Shown here: piece after piece, positions 9,041 through 16,450 of the stretch
Numbering within the stretch: position 1 is the first letter of the stretch
Layout of the letters: every line of letters starts with the position of its first letter
DNA from: Actinomycetospora endophytica
GTDB lineage: Bacteria; Actinomycetota; Actinomycetes; Mycobacteriales; Pseudonocardiaceae
DNA length: 64,000 nt
Direction: 5' to 3'
Assembly (NCBI RefSeq): GCF_021026375.1
Contig: NZ_JAJNDB010000003.1
Coordinates: 248,001-312,000, forward strand
Translations under genes and position numbers: made by a program
Notes under the pieces: generated by a model
Database searches by the model: none
What the model saw: only the letters and a program-made list of their open reading frames with translations
What the model was told of the DNA's origin: nothing

Positions 9041-9124
9041 GTCCGAGTGGCGGAATGGCAGACGCGCTAGCTTGAGGTGCTAGTCCCCGAGTAGGGGGTG
9101 GGGGTTCAAGTCCCCCCTCGGACA
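9041..9124 (+). tRNA. tRNA-Leu (anticodon GAG)
   Basis: Complete cloverleaf with long variable arm (class II). Acceptor stem GTCCGAG (9041-9047) pairs with CTCGGAC (9117-9123), discriminator A 9124. Anticodon stem CTAGC/GCTAG flanks the loop TTGAGGT, giving anticodon GAG. T stem GGGGG/CCCCC encloses TTCAAGT. The CCA end is not encoded. A terminator follows 6 bases later. Confidence 0.97.
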
Positions 9125-9130
9125 CACACG

Positions 9131-9157
9131 AAGGGCCGTCGATCCGACGGCCCTTTT
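9131..9157 (+). terminator. Rho-independent terminator after tRNA-Leu
   Basis: Perfect 11-bp stem (9131-9141 with 9145-9155), 3-base loop ATC, ending in a TTTT run. One of the few hairpins in this window with a T-tract. Confidence 0.9.
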
Positions 9158-9213
9158 GTCATTCCCGACGACGGGTCGCGCGTGCCCGTCCACCCCTCGA
9201 ACCGGAGCCTTCG

Positions 9214-10149
9214 ATGCCGCAGGGAACCGTCCGTTGGTTCGACGTGGAGCGCGGTTTCGGCTTCCTCGCCCCCGACGAGGGCTCGCCGGACGTGTTCGTG
9301 CACGCCTCCGAGGTCGTCGGGGACGGGACGGTGCTGCGCGAAGGCCAGGCCGTCGTGTTCGAGATCGGCGAGAACGACCGCGGGCCCCAGGCGCTCCGCG
9401 TTCGCGTCACCGCCGACGCGGCCGCCGGCAGCACCGTGGGGCTGCTCGGCACCGTGAAGTGGTACGAGCCGGCCAAGGGATACGGCTTCGCGTCGCCGGA
9501 CGGCGGCGGTCCCGACGTCTTCGTGCACAGCTCGGCGATCGTGACCGGCGGGGTGGTCGCCGAGGGACAGCGGGTGGCCTTCGTGGTGGTCGAGGGCGAG
9601 CGCGGCCCGCAGGCCGGACACGTGATCCCGCTCGGAGCCGACGTCGGCCCACCCGCCGCGACCGGCACCGCGGACGGTGCCGACGGCACGGTGGCCTGGT
9701 ACGACGAGGACAAGGGTTTCGGCTTCATCACCCCCGACTCCGGCGCCGGGGACGTCTTCGTGCACGCCCGCGCCCTGGACGACGGGCTGACGTGGCTCGC
9801 GGAGGGCGACCGTGTCGCCTACGACGTGGCCGATGGGGAGAAGGGTCCCCAGGCCCGCGCCGTGGGCTTGGTCCGGGGCGCCGAGCCCCCGGCAGCGCCG
9901 CAGCGGTCGGCACCGGCCGCGAGGCCGGGATCGCGGAACGCACCCGCACGAGGCGGCGAGGGCGTCGTCGCGCGCTACGACGAGGAGCGCGGTTTCGGTT
10001 TCATCACCCCGGACGCCGGCGGCGACGATCTCTTCCTCCACGTGTCCGTGATCGTGGGGTCGGAGCCGCTGCAGAAGGGCGACCGGGTCCGCTACAAGGT
10101 GCGTCAGAGCGACCGGGGCCCGCAGGCCGACCGCGTCGAGCGCCTCTGA
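9214..10149 (+). CDS. Protein with four tandem cold-shock domains
   Basis: 311 residues made of four cold-shock domains at about 2-66, 78-141, 157-219 and 249-311. Each keeps an RNP1-like motif (RGFGFL, KGYGFA, KGFGFI, RGFGFI), an RNP2-like motif (VFVH three times, LFLH in the fourth) and the closing GPQA segment. Linkers are short except the Pro/Ala/Arg-rich one before domain 4 (about 222-247). Typical bacterial cold-shock proteins have one ~67-residue domain, so this is a much longer nucleic-acid-binding surface, likely for single-stranded RNA or DNA. ATG 9214 follows GGAG at 9203-9206. It stands alone between tRNA-Leu and a toxin-antitoxin remnant. Confidence 0.93.
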   Translation: MPQGTVRWFDVERGFGFLAPDEGSPDVFVHASEVVGDGTVLREGQAVVFEIGENDRGPQALRVRVTADAAAGSTVGLLGTVKWYEPAKGYGFASPDGGGPDVFVHSSAIVTGGVVAEGQRVAFVVVEGERGPQAGHVIPLGADVGPPAATGTADGADGTVAWYDEDKGFGFITPDSGAGDVFVHARALDDGLTWLAEGDRVAYDVADGEKGPQARAVGLVRGAEPPAAPQRSAPAARPGSRNAPARGGEGVVARYDEERGFGFITPDAGGDDLFLHVSVIVGSEPLQKGDRVRYKVRQSDRGPQADRVERL

Positions 10150-10152
10150 GCT

Positions 10153-10171
10153 CTCGGCCCTACCGGCCGAG
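10153..10171 (+). terminator. Hairpin after the four-CSD gene
   Basis: CTCGGCC (10153-10159) pairs with GGCCGAG (10165-10171), loop CTACC, starting 4 bases after the stop. No T-tract follows. Confidence 0.6.
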
Positions 10172-10263
10172 GGAGCGATCGTGTTGTTCTCTCGTTCCCG
10201 ACGACGGGTGCCGTTCCTGCGATCGCGCGGGCTCGGGTTTCGATGCCCAGGTATAGCGATCGG

Positions 10264-10269
10264 TACACT
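10264..10269 (+). promoter_or_regulatory. -10 hexamer of the toxin-antitoxin pair
   Basis: TACACT, 6 bases before the toxin GTG at 10276; consistent with a leaderless bicistronic transcript. A HigA-type antitoxin would normally repress this site. Confidence 0.5.
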
Positions 10270-10275
10270 GGTCGT

Positions 10276-10585
10276 GTGGCGACCGGCGAGTGGCAGGTCT
10301 ACGTCGTCGACGACGTGCGGTCCTGGATCGACACGCTCGACGACGTCGCACTGCGGCGCGTCGTGCAAGCCATCGACATGCTCGCCGACCACGGGCCGGG
10401 CCTCGGGCGGCCTCTCGTCGACACTCCTGTTCGCCTTCGACCCGTGGCGCGACAGCATCCTGCTCGTTGCCGGGGACAAGTCGGGGCGCTGGAACCAGTG
10501 GTATCGCGAGGCCATCCCTCTCGCCGAGCAACGGTACGAGGGCTATCTCAAGGATCGGCGAGACGAGGAGGAGCGCCAGACATGA
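10276..10585 (+). pseudogene. HigB/RelE-like (Gp49-type) toxin broken by an internal deletion and frameshift
   Basis: The N-terminal third (ATGEWQVYVVDD through the segment ending GRPLVDT) is read in one frame. The C-terminal part (LLFAFDPWRDSILLVAGDK to DEEERQT) is read in another, joined near 10424-10430. In intact Gp49-type toxins a segment carrying the KELR-type basic residues lies between these parts; about 20-30 codons seem to be missing, leaving a frameshift. The original stop still overlaps the antitoxin start as ATGA, preserving the usual toxin-first layout. The product would stop being toxin-like after ~50 residues, so toxicity is probably lost. Confidence 0.8.
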
Positions 10586-10899
10586 GTGACCACGTGGCCT
10601 GGAGGGACATCCGGTCCGACTACGTCGAGCGTGCCGGCGGGGAGGAGGCCGTGGACGCGGGCAAGCAGGAGCTGCTCGCCGAGGTGGTCGGTCACCGCCT
10701 GGCCGAGGTGCGCCGGGCCCGAGGACTGACCCAGCAGCAGGTCGCCGATCGGATGGAGGTCACGAAGGGCCGTGTCTCCCAGATCGAGCGCGGCAAAGTC
10801 TCCGGGCAGGAAGTCCTGGCGCGCTACGCGGTGGCCCTCGGGGGTCGGCTCCACCAGGCGATCTACTTCGACGACGGCGACATCAGCGCTATCGCCTGA
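10582..10899 (+). CDS. XRE-family antitoxin (HigA-like), orphaned
   Basis: 105 residues. A helix-turn-helix at about 49-70 (LTQQQVADRM then VTKGRVSQIERG) identifies an XRE/HigA-type DNA-binding antitoxin. The N-terminal half is helical and probably toxin-binding; the acidic tail ends DDGDISAIA. ATG 10582 follows GAGGAGGAG at 10565-10573. The gene appears intact while its partner toxin is broken, so it may survive only as an autoregulator or as protection against related toxins. The upstream frame runs open into the toxin N-terminus, which is a by-product of the toxin frameshift. Confidence 0.88.
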   Translation: MSDHVAWRDIRSDYVERAGGEEAVDAGKQELLAEVVGHRLAEVRRARGLTQQQVADRMEVTKGRVSQIERGKVSGQEVLARYAVALGGRLHQAIYFDDGDISAIA

Positions 10900-11116
10900 G
10901 CGAGGGCTCTCGCGGAGGCTGCTGCTCAGCCCGGAGATCACCTTCTACGCGACCGCGGCCGCGCAGTCGGCGGGCGCTTGACGCGATCGCGGCCGAACAG
11001 GGCAGCGTTGGAGCCGTCCCGCCCGACTCGAACCGCGCGACCGCCGACCGCGAGAGCCGAGGACCGATCGGCGGATGGCAGGCTGTGCGCTCGCCGGCGG
11101 CAGAGGAGGTGGGCCG

Positions 11117-12286
11117 GTGCGGCTCGTCGTCGACCCGGCCCGGCTCGCCCTGGCCGCGGTGCTCGCCGTCGTGTCCACCCACACCGCGATGAACCTGGGC
11201 GGTCCCGTCGGGGTCGCGGTCTACGCCGTGGTGATGGCGTGCGTGGTCCTGCTGGCGCTCCCGCTCCTGACCGACCTGCTCGAGAGGGCACCGTCCTGGG
11301 TCGCGCCGACGCTCGTCGTCCTCGGCCTGGCCGTGCTGATCGTCGGCTTCGTCCACGGCGTCCCGCCGTCCTGGGCCTATCCGCTGGGTGCGGGCAGTGA
11401 CCGGGCCGACGCCCTCGACGTCGGGCTCGCGCGCCTCGCGGCCGGGCTCTACCCGTACACCGGTTTGACCTACCTGCAGAACCCGATCACGCCACTGCCC
11501 GGGTCGCTGGTCCTCGCCGCGCCGTTCTGGTGGCTGACCGGGTCGTCGGCCGCCCAGAACGTCTTCTGGACGGCCGCCCTGCTCCCCGTGCTGTGCGGCG
11601 GGTGGCGCCTGCGTCGGGAGGCGACGGTGCTGTGGCTGCTCGTCGTGATGGGCTGCCTGGAGGCCGGGCGCGAGTACCTCGTGGGCGACGACCTCGTGAC
11701 GAGCGTCGTCCCCGCCGTGGCCGCCACGGTCTGGGTCCTGCACGCCCGGTCCCCCCGGGTCCTGGCAGCGGCCGCGGTCGCCCTCGGGATCGCGACCTGC
11801 ACCCGGCCGCACCTCGCGCTCGTCGTCGTGATCGTCGCCGTGGCGGTCGGGCTGCGGGCCGGGCGACGCCGGGCGCTCCTGGTCGGCGGGGTCGCGGCGG
11901 CGACGTGGGCGGTGCTGATCGTGCCGTTCCTCCTCGGCGGTCCGGGGCGCTTCTCGCCGCTGCACGTGGGCGCCAAGGTCACCGGCGAGCGCGGCGTGCA
12001 CCCGGCGATCGTCGTGATCACCGTTGTGGCCCTCGGGCTGCTCGCCGCGTTCCTGCGGTGGCTGCGGCCGGCCACCGACGCGGCCGTCGGCTGGTGCGCC
12101 GCCGCGGTGCTGTTCGCGCCGACCGTGCTCTCGGCCGGGCTGTGGCTGCTGCTCACCGGCGGCGTGTGGGACGCGGACCTGACCCTGGGGGCCGGTGCCG
12201 TGCCGTTCGCGGCGTGGGCGGTGGCCGTCCGGGATCGGTCGCCGTCGCTCGCGCGAGGGGAAGAGCCGGTCGCTCTAGCCTGCTGA
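11117..12286 (+). CDS. Polytopic membrane protein, possible GT87/DUF2029-like glycosyltransferase
   Basis: 389 residues with roughly ten hydrophobic helices. The loop GLYPYTGLTYLQNP followed by TPLPGSL resembles the catalytic-side loop of polyprenol-phosphate-dependent mannosyltransferase-like (DUF2029/GT87) proteins, but no decisive Asp motif is seen, so this is tentative. GTG 11117 is chosen because GAGGAGG lies at 11103-11109; an upstream in-frame start at 11075 lacks a site. The 217 bases before it hold no other gene I can support. The YwaF-like gene follows on the same strand. Confidence 0.7.
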   Translation: MRLVVDPARLALAAVLAVVSTHTAMNLGGPVGVAVYAVVMACVVLLALPLLTDLLERAPSWVAPTLVVLGLAVLIVGFVHGVPPSWAYPLGAGSDRADALDVGLARLAAGLYPYTGLTYLQNPITPLPGSLVLAAPFWWLTGSSAAQNVFWTAALLPVLCGGWRLRREATVLWLLVVMGCLEAGREYLVGDDLVTSVVPAVAATVWVLHARSPRVLAAAAVALGIATCTRPHLALVVVIVAVAVGLRAGRRRALLVGGVAAATWAVLIVPFLLGGPGRFSPLHVGAKVTGERGVHPAIVVITVVALGLLAAFLRWLRPATDAAVGWCAAAVLFAPTVLSAGLWLLLTGGVWDADLTLGAGAVPFAAWAVAVRDRSPSLARGEEPVALAC

Positions 12287-12331
12287 GGGTTCCCCTCGCG
12301 CCACGGGGGCCGGCGAGAGGACGATGACCCG

Positions 12332-13165
12332 GTGCACGCCGCCGTGCCCCCGCCGCCGTCCCCGGTGTTCCTGCCCTGGGGGCCGTCGCACCTCGCCGTC
12401 CTGGCGATCACGGTCCTGGGGGCGGTCGCCCTCGTCGTGATCGGGCGGCGGGCCGGCGTCCGGACGGTCCGCGTGACGGGCCTGGTGCTCGCCGGCGTGC
12501 TCGTGCTGATGACGGCCGGGTACCAGATCAGCGCGTTCGACCCGGCGCACCCGTGGCTGACCCTGCCGCTGCAGCTCTCCGACCTCGCGCCCTACGCCGC
12601 CGCCTACGCGGTGGTGTCCGGGCGCCCGTGGGCCTACGCGCTGACGTACTACTGGGGTCTGACGCTGAGCGTCCAGGCCCTGCTCACCCCGGCCCTCGGC
12701 GGCGGCGACTTCCCGGCGCCGTCGTTCCTGGTGTTCTTCACCGACCACGTGCTGGTCGTGTGGATCGCGGTGCTGCTCACGTGGGGCATGCGGCGCCGCC
12801 CGACGTGGCACGACTACCGGTTCGCGCTGGCGGCGACCGTCGTGTGGGCCGCCCCGACGCAGGTGGTCAACGCGCTGTCCGGCGCGAACTACGGCTACCT
12901 CGACCACAAGCCCGAGACCGCCTCGCTGCTGAACCTGCTCGGGCCCTGGCCGTGGTATCTGCTGGTCGAGGCGGTCCTCGTCGTCGGGATCTGGGCGCTG
13001 ATCACGCTCCCGTGGCAGCGCTCGACGGGGACGCGCCCTGCCGGAAGCGGCCGAAGCTGGTGGCCACGTCCGCGGTCGTCATCACGTTCGGCAGTATCGC
13101 CGACGGCACCTGCGCCACCCCCTCCGGAGAGTCCTCCCAGGTCTCGCCGCGGCCCGTCGGCGTGA
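12332..13165 (+). CDS. YwaF/TMEM164-like integral membrane protein (TIGR02206)
   Basis: 277 residues by the open frame, but the recognisable YwaF-like part ends near residue 230 (IWALITLPWQR). It has six to seven hydrophobic helices and landmarks LTLPLQLSDLAPY, YYWGLTLS, FFTDH and NYGYLDHKPE. GTG 12332 follows AGAGGA (about 12315-12320); TAGCCT (12276-12281), at the end of the preceding gene, is a possible -10. The last ~50 residues are Arg/Ser/Pro-rich and lie antisense to the DUF899 gene, so they look like read-through rather than a domain. Function unknown. Confidence 0.8.
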   Translation: MHAAVPPPPSPVFLPWGPSHLAVLAITVLGAVALVVIGRRAGVRTVRVTGLVLAGVLVLMTAGYQISAFDPAHPWLTLPLQLSDLAPYAAAYAVVSGRPWAYALTYYWGLTLSVQALLTPALGGGDFPAPSFLVFFTDHVLVVWIAVLLTWGMRRRPTWHDYRFALAATVVWAAPTQVVNALSGANYGYLDHKPETASLLNLLGPWPWYLLVEAVLVVGIWALITLPWQRSTGTRPAGSGRSWWPRPRSSSRSAVSPTAPAPPPPESPPRSRRGPSA

Positions 13166-13715
13166 GGTCGAGCAGCGAGGTCACGAAGGCCAGGTGCTCG
13201 ATGCCCCGTCCGGTCGTCGCGTACGAGCGGTAGATCTGCGCGCCGTTCCGCACGAAGATCGTGAAGGCGAATCCCTCGCCCGCGCCGGTGTCGGTCGAGA
13301 ACGAGGTGCCCCGGGAGGACACGGCGGGCATCGTCCAGCCCCGGTCCTGCCAGTAGCTCCGGATCTGCTCGAGCGGCATGTCCGAGATGTGCAGCCAGGT
13401 GACGTCGTGCTCGGCGAGCAGCCGCGGCGCGCTCGCGGGGACGTTGTCGGTGAACCAGGTGCAGCCGCCGCAGTAGCGGTCGGGTCCGCGGTCCATGAAC
13501 TGGTAGACGGCGAGCGTGCCGCGGCCGTCGAAGAGATCGAGCAGGGTCCGGGGGCCGTCCGGGGTCGCGAAGACGTGGTCGGAGGGGAACGGCGTCACCG
13601 GGAGCCGACGACGGCGGGCCGCGACGGCGTCCCGGGCGTGGGTGAGGTCCTTCTCGGCGGTGAGCAGGTCGGCGCGGGCGCGTTCCCATTCCTCGGTGCT
13701 GACGACGGTGGTCAT
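13002..13715 (-). CDS. DUF899 family thioredoxin-like protein
   Basis: 237 residues of the DUF899 family, a thioredoxin-like fold. The redox-site equivalent is CGGC in RYCGGCTWF, followed by family segments HISDMPLEQI and IYRSYATTGRG. ATG 13715 overlaps the ArsR stop as ATGA, so it is the third gene of the SRPBCC-ArsR-DUF899 operon. Its last ~55 codons overlap the 3' end of the convergent YwaF gene by 164 bases. Enzymatic role unknown. Confidence 0.9.
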   Translation of the reverse strand: MTTVVSTEEWERARADLLTAEKDLTHARDAVAARRRRLPVTPFPSDHVFATPDGPRTLLDLFDGRGTLAVYQFMDRGPDRYCGGCTWFTDNVPASAPRLLAEHDVTWLHISDMPLEQIRSYWQDRGWTMPAVSSRGTSFSTDTGAGEGFAFTIFVRNGAQIYRSYATTGRGIEHLAFVTSLLDLTPTGRGETWEDSPEGVAQVPSAILPNVMTTADVATSFGRFRQGASPSSAATGA

Positions 13716-14068
13716 GGCTGGGTCTCCTGGGTCTGCTGGTCGAGATGGTCGGACAGTGCGGCGAGCGGGCCGTCCCAGTCGCGGGCCAGGGCGGCGAGGT
13801 AGCGCTGCGCCGTGCGCATGGGCGCCGACCGCAGTCGGTGCCGGATGCGGCGCCGCTCCCCCGGCTCGGTGGTGACGAGGCCCGCCTCCGCCAGCCGGTC
13901 GAGGTGCTTGGTGACGGCCTGGCGGGAGATCGGCACGCGGCCCGCGAGGTCGGTCGCGGTGGACGGGCCGTGCGCGGCCAGGTCGGCGAGGATCACGCGC
14001 CGGGTGGGGTCGGCGAGTGCGGCGAAGACCGCCTCGGCGACGCTCTCGTCGGTCCCCTCAGGCGGCAT
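13712..14068 (-). CDS. ArsR/SmtB-type winged-helix repressor
   Basis: 118 residues. Winged-helix signature ALADPTRRVILADL, then the recognition helix region ISRQAVTKHLDRLAEAGLV. Cys/His metal sites of classical ArsR are absent, placing it with the SdpR-like repressors commonly paired with SRPBCC proteins. ATG 14068 overlaps the SRPBCC gene end by 11 bases and its stop overlaps the DUF899 start by 4. It probably represses its own operon at the promoter near 14536-14564, where CGGTTGC is repeated directly. Confidence 0.9.
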   Translation of the reverse strand: MPPEGTDESVAEAVFAALADPTRRVILADLAAHGPSTATDLAGRVPISRQAVTKHLDRLAEAGLVTTEPGERRRIRHRLRSAPMRTAQRYLAALARDWDGPLAALSDHLDQQTQETQP

Positions 14069-14501
14069 GGACGCCGTCGAGGTGGGCGGCCAGGTCGCCG
14101 AGCTCGTGGGCCCAGCCCGCCGTGTTGCCGCTGTGCGCCGAGGCGTGCTCCTCCGGGCCGAGCTGGGCGAAGCCGGTCTCGACGACCTGCAGCCGGGTGC
14201 CGGCGCCCGTCGGCTCCAGGATGAACTCGACGTAGGTCCGCCGCGGGTCCTCCTGCGGCAGGCCGGCGATCCGCCAGGTGAAGCCGAACACGCGGGGCTC
14301 CTCGACGCGCTCCACCCGCAGCTGCTGGTCGTGGCCCTCGGCGGTCCAGACGACGCGGGCGGCGCCGCCCGGGCGCAGGTCGATCTCGGCGCGGTCGCCG
14401 AACCACGCGGCGAGGCCATCGGCGGTGGTGATCGCGCTCCAGACCCGCTCCGGCGGGTGGGCGAGATCGATGCTGCGCTCGATCCGGTCGGGGAATCCCA
14501 T
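14058..14501 (-). CDS. SRPBCC (AHSA1-like) domain protein
   Basis: 147 residues forming one START/Bet v1-like ligand-binding fold of the AHSA1 branch: IERSIDLAHPPERVWSAIT at the N-terminus, DGLAAWFGD, and GWAHELGDLAAHL at the end. ATG 14501 follows GGAGGCGAC with ideal spacing. The longer frame to 14564 must be rejected because it runs through the promoter. First gene of the operon with an ArsR repressor and DUF899 protein, a recurrent actinobacterial arrangement whose ligand is unknown. Confidence 0.9.
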   Translation of the reverse strand: MGFPDRIERSIDLAHPPERVWSAITTADGLAAWFGDRAEIDLRPGGAARVVWTAEGHDQQLRVERVEEPRVFGFTWRIAGLPQEDPRRTYVEFILEPTGAGTRLQVVETGFAQLGPEEHASAHSGNTAGWAHELGDLAAHLDGVHAA

Positions 14502-14535
14502 GTCGCCTCCTGGTGCAACCGTGCGATTGCGATAA

Positions 14536-14564
14536 AAGCTATGGCAACCGGAGAGTTGCGTCAA
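14536..14564 (-). promoter_or_regulatory. Near-consensus sigma-70-type promoter for the SRPBCC-ArsR-DUF899 operon
   Basis: TTGACG (14564-14559) and TAGCTT (14541-14536) on the minus strand are separated by exactly 17 bases. Direct repeats of CGGTTGC lie in the spacer and just downstream, about 25 bases apart, and could be repressor half-sites. The predicted transcript start is about 28 bases before ATG 14501. Confidence 0.75.
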
Positions 14565-14579
14565 GGGGCTGTGTCCGCG

Positions 14580-15098
14580 CTACTCCCCCGTCTCGCCGTC
14601 GGCCGCCTCGCGGAGCAGGTCGGCGTGGCCGTTGTGTCGGGCGTACTCCTCGATCATGTGGACGAGGATCCAGCGCAGGTTCATCGCCGGGGGTGGCTTC
14701 GGGTCGACGGCGAGGTGGTCGAGCCCGCCGTCGGCCAGTGCCTCGGCCACCCGCTCCCGGGAGCGCGCCACGGAGGTCTCCCACTGCGCGAGCAGTTCCT
14801 CCGGGGGCCGGTCGGCCGCCCACCGCCAGGCCTCCCGGTCGGTGTCCCAGGGCGGGGGCGGCGGCAGGCCCGCGAGATCCTCGGTGAACCAGCTGTCCTC
14901 GACCTGGGCCAGGTGCCCGAGGAGCCCGCCGAGGGTGATCGTCGAGGCCCCGACCGTGGTACGGAGCCCCTCGGCGTCGAGCCCGGCGCACTTCCAGCGC
15001 AGCGTCGCCCGTCCGAACTCGAGGAAGCCGAGCAGCGTCGCGGTCTCGTCACCCCGCATCGGCGGCTCGGGGCGACCGCGCAGGTCGAAGTCGTTCAC
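14580..15098 (-). CDS. DinB family protein (mycothiol-dependent transferase-like)
   Basis: 172 residues, four-helix DinB/DUF664 fold. Likely metal histidines are in LLGHLAQVEDSW and in the HMIEEYARHNGHADLLRE segment near the C-terminus, the spacing seen in mycothiol- and bacillithiol-dependent S-transferases. Actinobacteria use mycothiol, so thiol transfer to an electrophile is a reasonable guess. GTG 15098 faces the P450 gene; an inverted repeat (ACGGT..TGACT with AGTCA..ACCGT, 15097-15135) lies in the divergent gap. Confidence 0.88.
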   Translation of the reverse strand: MNDFDLRGRPEPPMRGDETATLLGFLEFGRATLRWKCAGLDAEGLRTTVGASTITLGGLLGHLAQVEDSWFTEDLAGLPPPPPWDTDREAWRWAADRPPEELLAQWETSVARSRERVAEALADGGLDHLAVDPKPPPAMNLRWILVHMIEEYARHNGHADLLREAADGETGE

Positions 15099-15192
15099 GG
15101 TGCGTTGACTATCAGCGACCCCCGACAGTCACCGTGTCGCCCAGATGGGAGTCCCCTTCCGTTCCTGGGCCGGATGGAGCAGGGTCGCGGGC

Positions 15193-16446
15193 GTGACGAG
15201 CACCGAGCACCCCGCCACCGAGGACCGACCGGCTCCGCTCGGGCTGCGCCGCGACGGCCTGGACCCGGACCCGGAGGTCACGGAGCTGCGCGAACGGGAC
15301 GGGGTGTGCCCGGTGACGACGCTCGCCGGCCACCGTGCCGAGCTCGTGGCCGGGTTCCAGGACGCTCGGCGGGTGCACGGCGACCCGGCGTTCAGCTTCG
15401 AGGCGGTGCCGCCCCCGCCGGGCATGAGCGCGTACGTCGATTCCGAGGAACTGCTGCGCCGCCGCGCCGGGATGCTGCTGGCGATCGACCCGCCGCACCA
15501 CACCCGACTGCGCCGCATGCTCACCGGCCGCTTCACCGTCCGCGCGATGAAGGCGCTCGAGCCGCGCGTCACGACGATCGTCGACGACGCCCTCGAGCGG
15601 ATGACCGCCGGTGGCCCGCCCGCCGACCTGGTCGCCGACTTCGCCCTGCCGGTGCCCTCGCTGGTGATCTGCGAGCTCCTCGGCGTCCCGTACGCCGACC
15701 GCGACGAGTTCCAGGAGCGGGCGGCCCGCACCCTCGAGTCCGACCTGAGCCCGCGCGAGCGCTCCCAGGTGATCGACGCGTCGCGCGCCTACATGGGCGG
15801 CCTCGTCGAGCGTGCCCGTCGCGACCCCGGCGACGACCTCATCGGGATGCTCATCCGAGAGCACGGCGACCGCTCGGCGGACGAGGGCGGCATCGACGAC
15901 GACGAGCTCGCCGGCCTGGCCAACCTGCTGCTCGTGGCCGGCCACGAGACGACCTCGAACGTCATCGCCCTCGGTACCCTCGCCGTCCTCACCGACCCCG
16001 ACCAGATGGCGGCGCTCCGGGCCGCCGTGGACGCGGATGAGCCCGCTCCGCTGAACGCCGCGGTCGAGGAGATGCTGCGCTTCATCTCGCCGGTCTCGGC
16101 CGGGTTCCCGCGCATGGCGACCGACGACGTCGCCGTCGGCAGCCACGACGTCCCGTCCGGGACGCTGATGACCGCCTCGCTGTGCGCGGCCAACCGGGAC
16201 CCGGCGCTGGGCGGCGGCGACCTCGAGCACCTGGACCTGACGCGCGCGCCGCTGCCGCATGTCGCGTTCGGCTACGGCATCCACCACTGCCTCGGGGCCC
16301 CGCTCGCCCGGATCGAGCTGCGGATCGCGTTCACCGCGCTGCTGCGCCGGCTGCCGGACCTGGCCCTCGCCGTCGATCCGTCGGACCTGCGCTACCGGCA
16401 GGACAACCTGATCCACGGCGTGGAGGCCCTGCCGGTCACCTGGTGA
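15193..16446 (+). CDS. Cytochrome P450
   Basis: About 417 residues, normal for a soluble bacterial P450. The I-helix oxygen-activation motif AGHETT, the EMLR K-helix ExxR, and the heme-ligand loop FGYGIHHCLGAP with proximal Cys are all present; DPPHHTRLRR is the usual C-helix heme-propionate motif. GTG 15193 is the likely start; ATG/GTG codons upstream (to 15145) would add residues without similarity. No ferredoxin or reductase gene adjoins it. It converges on the NUDIX gene with only 4 bases between. Substrate unknown. Confidence 0.95.
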   Translation: MTSTEHPATEDRPAPLGLRRDGLDPDPEVTELRERDGVCPVTTLAGHRAELVAGFQDARRVHGDPAFSFEAVPPPPGMSAYVDSEELLRRRAGMLLAIDPPHHTRLRRMLTGRFTVRAMKALEPRVTTIVDDALERMTAGGPPADLVADFALPVPSLVICELLGVPYADRDEFQERAARTLESDLSPRERSQVIDASRAYMGGLVERARRDPGDDLIGMLIREHGDRSADEGGIDDDELAGLANLLLVAGHETTSNVIALGTLAVLTDPDQMAALRAAVDADEPAPLNAAVEEMLRFISPVSAGFPRMATDDVAVGSHDVPSGTLMTASLCAANRDPALGGGDLEHLDLTRAPLPHVAFGYGIHHCLGAPLARIELRIAFTALLRRLPDLALAVDPSDLRYRQDNLIHGVEALPVTW

Positions 16447-16450
16447 GGCG

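Noticed and set aside
9041..10209. tRNA-Leu as integration site of a mobile island
   Set aside because: No copy of the tRNA 3' end was noticed downstream and no integrase gene is present; the 15-base repeat does not overlap the tRNA.
10243..10899. A natural toxin-antitoxin fusion protein
   Set aside because: The in-frame join passes through ~60 residues of out-of-frame toxin sequence, and the antitoxin keeps its own ribosome site and ATG, so the fusion is a by-product of the toxin frameshift.
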